A stretch of DNA of 64,000 nt, from positions 310,001-374,000 of the forward strand of contig OZ037859.1 of the NCBI GenBank assembly GCA_964035575.1, read 5' to 3'. The notes beneath the pieces are model-generated. The model did no database searches. It was given only the letters and a program-made list of their open reading frames with translations, and was not told the DNA's origin. Every line of letters begins with the position of its first letter. Position 1 is the first letter of the stretch. Below, piece by piece: positions 61,101 through 64,000 of this stretch. A program made the position numbers and the translations under genes. The DNA comes from Rhynchopus sp. YZ270_cl-10 (Eukaryota > Euglenozoa > Diplonemea > Diplonemida > Diplonemidae).

Positions 61101-61499
61101 CTTCGGCATTTCTGCAGACACCTCAGACATGATGCGGGATGTGGGCTTGAGTGATGTATGAGAGGGAGGCTGGCTTGGCTCAGCCACGCTTGCAGCACGT
61201 GACATACTTTGCACAGAGGCGCGTGAGGCGGCACGCGGCACAGATCCAGCTGCAGAGTGTCGCGATGGCGTGCCAGGGACAGAGGTGTGAGAGCGGGTCG
61301 AAGACACACGGTTCAGCAACTCGCTCGTCAGCGTCTGCGTCGGTGTGCCCGAACGCTGTGCTGCTGAGGCACGGCGCTGCGACAACTCACTGCCTGCTAC
61401 GCTGGCAGCATCCCCTCGCTGATCTGCTGCACTTACGACACTTTCCCTTCTGGAATGGCTAGGCTGCGAGAAAGAAGCATTTATAGAAGTTATAGACAT
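58170..61499 (-). CDS. Disordered plus coiled-coil protein, 1109 residues
   Basis: I start it at the ATG at 61499 (MSITSINASFSQPSHSRRES). The 65 codons upstream are not protein-like, and a strong 3' splice-like site ends 10 nt before this ATG. Residues 1-620 are Ser/Ala/Pro-rich and disordered, including a SQA-type repeat (about 320-356, SQAASQAAPSQAVSQAVSQA). Residues about 629-1000 form long heptad-rich coiled coils (LVGELDAMKASLIVLTEERN, REKLIVQRETIAGLLKTIAN). The last 100 are basic and Ser/His-rich, ending SPLRERL. This is the shape of a cytoskeletal or centrosome/flagellum scaffold, but no family is recognised. There is no membrane segment. Confidence 0.8.
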   Translation of the reverse strand: MSITSINASFSQPSHSRRESVVSAADQRGDAASVAGSELSQRRASAAQRSGTPTQTLTSELLNRVSSTRSHTSVPGTPSRHSAAGSVPRAASRASVQSMSRAASVAEPSQPPSHTSLKPTSRIMSEVSAEMPKSVVSAVPSVASSRVKTDVADSVGLPEPQQQPSRSGERSRTSSFASGAAPSMGRMPTDGVSHVSSAVGQKSGDVGRVSGAVPPSLSMHSGPTTPSQRFKSPLAPAAQKEATASPASMHPLESVHALSQLSAQVPSDKLGIQSTLHSFAGAPHPSLLRAMQSEDRSDAASSPARSQHSTAHPAASHVSVAASQAASQAAPSQAVSQAVSQALSQAPSQATPQAAPSYSASLPAVSVAPSEHKSAPSVAPKDVSETLAPASLLLREDFSEYLSAATPALSAPAPSLEGVARHQAPSQGSLQLHASVGSTFYAESRQSAESTPSKDVSVDLSASQIIQKHMSDYASAFQPSERTPHDSQHPLSMGSTDNPFQLPGSLPYSEASNPYKMPDIPAVTRPPLSDNDVHSAAEHNSDHADSHTPDINVDHSYTPPVESVVAHTAKDVTDGGTQTDTALEAIVGREVWEPRKREHLADFVGVHGPEKMAEYREDPIKALEIASASMIQDITKDLVGELDAMKASLIVLTEERNELLILVEELRRQLAERKTPQRAEAVPIAQAPEAAQPAQKESSLILNWVLFQKQLREAQAETSRLRMQLVAKDMLSSRAEKAEDALVKAEMALMDAQYAYDDLADCRDNDIDHLEQANNELRGIINTRVPRDDFATMQEKAARHQSEAADARSLAQREQARLQGELAAAQDVIRKIEDAAARREQQLQALLVQSGEEQERLLRQLIASEQALLPELREKLIVQRETIAGLLKTIANLERDNAALKWDKEAAEILAETTERERETLERDIEGLRLSHSEMEARLNEALKENGEIPKLRKLILEAQSQVKFLVDRMRASEDYVLKHKDTIDQLKAAHSAELKRQEERIREQMKGEAGDLLAKHYGSMTKEKKTSVVRSITSYPGNSVKTRAPSTALPCHSSVGTLRDYTSSPMHSRDPIHAVHILHDKFASFPSQHSAVSRHSFHRNVSPLRERL

Positions 61500-61509
61500 T
61501 TGTGTAGTC

Positions 61510-61540
61510 CTGCGAGTGAACAAATAGCAAGTGAACAAAG
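61510..61540 (-). promoter_or_regulatory. 3' splice-like site before the coiled-coil gene
   Basis: On the minus strand a pyrimidine-rich stretch ends TTTGTTCACTCGCAG, 10 nt before the ATG at 61499. Fits a trans-splice or 5' UTR intron acceptor. Confidence 0.5.
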
Positions 61541-61812
61541 AGGAGAGGAGACGTAGAGAAAATAAAGGGAGACGAATAGACTGCTGAATTGAAACGGTGG
61601 GTTTCTTTGGGCACAATGTAAAAAACAAGCAATAAAAAACAAATTGACGATAAGGATTGCCTACTGCATAAGAGAATACAGCACAGCACAACACGGGGTG
61701 GGAAAAGGCACTCTGTAGGGAGAATTGGGGATAAATTTAAAGAACGATCCTGCTTTGCAGGACGCAGTGCTGCAACAACACGTTGCAGAGAGAAACGACA
61801 AAGAAAATGTGA

Positions 61813-61852
61813 AAAGTGCAAAACGTCACCGAACACTGGCAGACGCAAGGCA
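61813..61852 (+). repeat. H3 hairpin repeat
   Basis: AAGTGCAAAACGTCACCG then ACTGGCAGACGCAAGGCACTT; AAGTGC pairs perfectly with GCACTT. Confidence 0.6.
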
Positions 61853-61879
61853 CTTACCTTGGCAACAGGCAAAATGTAA

Positions 61880-61912
61880 AGGATGAATGTGTCTCACTGT
61901 GCACACACATCT
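61880..61912 (+). repeat. H2 hairpin repeat
   Basis: AGGATGAATGTGTCTCACTG then TGCACACACATCT. Confidence 0.6.
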
Positions 61913-62269
61913 CAACAACAAAAGAAGGAACGGCACGCTGGAGGGACAAGGCAGGGACCGCATAACCACGGTTACCAGCCACAAGACACACACAAGACTC
62001 CCAAGGGAAGGGGGACCACTATGTCCCGCCAAAAGGGGCAAGGCTCACATAAAGGTGCGCAAAACGCATAGAAAAAAAGGCAAAACCAATCAAATTCTCA
62101 CGAAGAGTGACTGATTGCCTAAATTTTATTTGCTGTGTACACTTGTGAAATAGATTTCTTTGTGGTTCTTTGTGGACATGGTAAACGCGGCACGGGTTTT
62201 GTGCCACATATGACCCATAGAGTTGTAAACAAATGCAAGAAAGGGTAAAAAGATAAAAGGTGAAAGTGA

Positions 62270-62300
62270 AAGTGAAAGCGCCTTGGCGACACAGGCACTG
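62270..62300 (+). repeat. H3-like repeat
   Basis: AGTGAAAGCGCCTTGGCGAC then ACAGGCACT. Confidence 0.45.
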
Positions 62301-62307
62301 AAAGAAC

Positions 62308-62338
62308 GATGGGATGCGCCTCACTGCACACCACATCA
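62308..62338 (+). repeat. H2 hairpin repeat
   Basis: GATGGGATGCGCCTCACTGC then ACACCACATC; GATG/CATC pair. Confidence 0.5.
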
Positions 62339-62394
62339 AAGAAGTGAAGGATGACCACACGCTGTTCTCAGGATGGTCATAACCAACTGGAAGC

Positions 62395-63618
62395 CTACAG
62401 GGCACTGTGCTTGAAGGTGTTGTCTGGCGTCCAGCACTTCTTCTCCTGCGCCCACACACCACCCGACGTGGTCAGCTTCTCCCACGCAGCTGCAAAGGCA
62501 GCCTCCAGCTTGGGCAGGTCTGTTGCGTACTCCTTCACGATCCCTGCGTACACGCTGTCGTAGACCAAGGCCACGTCGGTTGTCATCATCATCAGGTCCG
62601 GCTTCTCGGGGATGCGCCACTGGTACTTCCCTCCAGGCCCCTTTGCCGTCGTGTAGTTCTTCCCCCATGTGTTCAGCAGGTTGAAGTACTCATTGTCCCA
62701 TTTGAAGGGGTCGGTTGTCCAGGGACCCTCAATGCCGCTGGTGAAGGTGTCGGTAGCCTTGCCAGATCCACAGGCACCCGGCCAGGGCTCATGTGGCTGG
62801 TCCTTCGGAGAGGGGCCGGCACCTGAGGGGCATGCACCGTGCGAGCGTCCGAAAGCGTGGCCACCACCAATGAGTGCAACAGTCTCAGTGTCGTTCATCC
62901 CCATGCGGCTGAACACATCACGGATCTGCACAGCGCTGATGGCAGGGTCGGGGACACCCATGAAGCCCTCGGGGTTGACGTAGATGAGACCCACAGTCGA
63001 GGTTCCAAGGGGTGCCTTGCAGTCTCCCTGGATGGGGCAGGCCGGCTGTTCAGGGCCAGGTCCGAGAGGTGCGCTTTTGCTGCCGTTTGCGTCGTCCACA
63101 CGCCCGACGCAGATCTCGTTGATAGGTCCACCCATGTGCAGGATGGAGCTGGTCCCTGCAAGGATGAAGAGGTCCCCCCAGCTGAGGGCGTCGCCGTACT
63201 TCTGCTTGATGGGCCAGAGGAGGGCGCGGGCCTTGTCGAGGTTGGTGTTGTCGTCCCAGCTGTTTTCTGGTTGAAAGCGTTGGCGGCCACCACTGCAGCC
63301 ACCTCTGCCGTCGGTGTTGCGGTACGACCCAGAGCAGTGCCATGAGAGGCGTGTGAACAGCCCACCATAGGAGGTGCCCACAGCAGAGGTGCTGGAGGAG
63401 TCTGCAGGCCAGCACTCTTGCGTCTTTGTCAGCATGTGCACAATGTCCGCCACGACGGCCTGGATGTTCAGCCCCTTAAGTGCCGCATTGTAGTCCTGCA
63501 GTGTTGGAATCTCCGCCTCGTCTGAGATGGGTGTTCCGAACAGCTCGCCTGGGCATTGCTTGGCAGCAGCGGGGCACGCTACTGCGAACAGAAGCAGGGC
63601 AGCTTTGGTTGCCATCAT
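62395..63618 (-). CDS. Secreted catalase-peroxidase-like class I haem peroxidase
   Basis: 407 residues, one exon. It has a signal peptide (MMATKAALLLFAVACPAAAK) and then a single peroxidase domain of KatG type. The distal haem site is RLSWHCSGSYR (Arg, Trp and His of the KatG RxxWH motif), followed by DGRGG. GLIYVNPEGFMGVPDP carries the Tyr that in KatG joins the Met-Tyr-Trp adduct. The proximal His lies in ETVALIGGGHAFGRSHGAC. SGIEGPWT and WDNEYFNLL match KatG signature blocks. Bacterial KatG has two such domains in about 730 residues; here only the N-terminal, haem-binding one is present. It reduces peroxide outside the cell or in the secretory route. The ATG doublet leaves the start ambiguous by one codon. 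Confidence 0.92.
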   Translation of the reverse strand: MMATKAALLLFAVACPAAAKQCPGELFGTPISDEAEIPTLQDYNAALKGLNIQAVVADIVHMLTKTQECWPADSSSTSAVGTSYGGLFTRLSWHCSGSYRNTDGRGGCSGGRQRFQPENSWDDNTNLDKARALLWPIKQKYGDALSWGDLFILAGTSSILHMGGPINEICVGRVDDANGSKSAPLGPGPEQPACPIQGDCKAPLGTSTVGLIYVNPEGFMGVPDPAISAVQIRDVFSRMGMNDTETVALIGGGHAFGRSHGACPSGAGPSPKDQPHEPWPGACGSGKATDTFTSGIEGPWTTDPFKWDNEYFNLLNTWGKNYTTAKGPGGKYQWRIPEKPDLMMMTTDVALVYDSVYAGIVKEYATDLPKLEAAFAAAWEKLTTSGGVWAQEKKCWTPDNTFKHSAL

Positions 63619-64000
63619 TGTGATATTTCACGTGTATGATTCTGTGGTTGGTGGTGTTGATGTTCCCCATTTCTCTTCTCGACCACCACGGAAAACCAAG
63701 ATCGAATATTTAGTGAGGGTAAACGAAAGCAACAGCAAAAAAATGAATGCGTCTCTCTCATGAACACATATGGTACCCCACTGTCGTTATTTAAAAAAAA
63801 AGGATCGCTCTTTTTTTTTTTTTGTGTTTCTCTACCTCTACAGTCCACACAACACCCCTTAACGTTAACACCCAGGGCTGTGTGGAACCCTCTCATAATG
63901 ATGTTGTATGCATGCAGTAGGGGGGCTAGCGAGAAGAGAAGGAAGAATTATCATATAATATCCGTTGACAAGCGTATGCACTGATGCGGTGTTTTTTTTC
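63619..64000. other. Upstream region of the peroxidase gene
   Basis: Contains an AG (ACCACAG) about 27 nt before the ATG, one H2 copy and A/T homopolymers. No gene seen before the window ends. Confidence 0.5.
63739..63770 (+). repeat. H2 hairpin repeat
   Basis: AAAATGAATGCGTCTCTCTC then ATGAACACATATGG; loop CTCTCTCATG. Confidence 0.5.

Larger units (their letters stand above)
61541..62394. other. Intergenic with four H repeats
   Basis: Between the peroxidase gene and the coiled-coil gene. H3, H2, H3-like and H2 copies lie at 61813, 61880, 62270 and 62308. No gene seen. Confidence 0.6.

Noticed and set aside
61500-61694. 65-residue N-terminal extension (MLCCAVFSYAV...) suggesting a signal peptide on the coiled-coil protein
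   Set aside because: Acceptor-like site directly before the ATG at 61499 and non-protein-like sequence upstream; a secreted coiled-coil scaffold is unlikely.
1-64000. rRNA genes, bacterial operons, plasmid or phage modules
   Set aside because: No conserved rRNA text, no prokaryote-type gene packing or ribosome-binding sites; introns and protein types are eukaryotic.

Overview
This window is nuclear DNA of a unicellular eukaryote. The evidence is short introns with canonical GT-AG ends, long low-complexity proteins, a secreted catalase-peroxidase-like enzyme, a VPS9 Rab-GEF, an Arf/G-alpha-like GTPase, and dense A/T homopolymers between genes. Every gene I can support lies on the minus strand across all 64 kb. 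Several start codons sit 8-25 nt after an AG, in places preceded by a strong pyrimidine tract. That layout recalls euglenozoans such as diplonemids, or dinoflagellates (one-way gene clusters, trans-splicing, tandem gene copies), but the lineage is an inference.

Layout. 1-3060: two adjacent long foldback palindromes with G/C-run ends, and possibly part of a third. 3069-11869: a 910-residue orphan, a three-exon single-pass membrane protein and a VPS9-domain protein. 11870-23577: an 11.7 kb gene-poor tract with a third foldback, an element with inverted terminal repeats, a microsatellite and dozens of short hairpin repeats. 23578-25880: a myristoylatable small GTPase and a small acidic-protein gene with short introns. 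26220-46772: three tandem copies of a 6.5-7.1 kb unit, each carrying a large type I membrane protein with pacifastin-like and other Cys-rich modules; the first copy lacks one 165-residue repeat. 47397-48551: a secreted EGF plus GH43-like propeller protein. 48552-54714: repeats, including a nested microsatellite block. 54715-63618: a KE/polyQ/RE-rich protein, a coiled-coil protein and a secreted KatG-like peroxidase.

The genes do not form an obvious pathway. Several encode surface or secreted products (Cys-rich receptor-like proteins, GH43-like protein, peroxidase) and others serve membrane trafficking or signalling (VPS9, GTPase).

The most notable unexplained signal is a set of 25-60 nt hairpin repeats (here called H1, H2, H3, H5, with larger relatives H4, H6-H8). 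They lie between genes, and H1, H2, H3 and H5 are always in one orientation relative to transcription. Many share the sense-strand motif CACGAGAG in the loop, and stems differ between copies while still pairing. They may be RNA processing or 3'-end elements, or a micro-transposon family.
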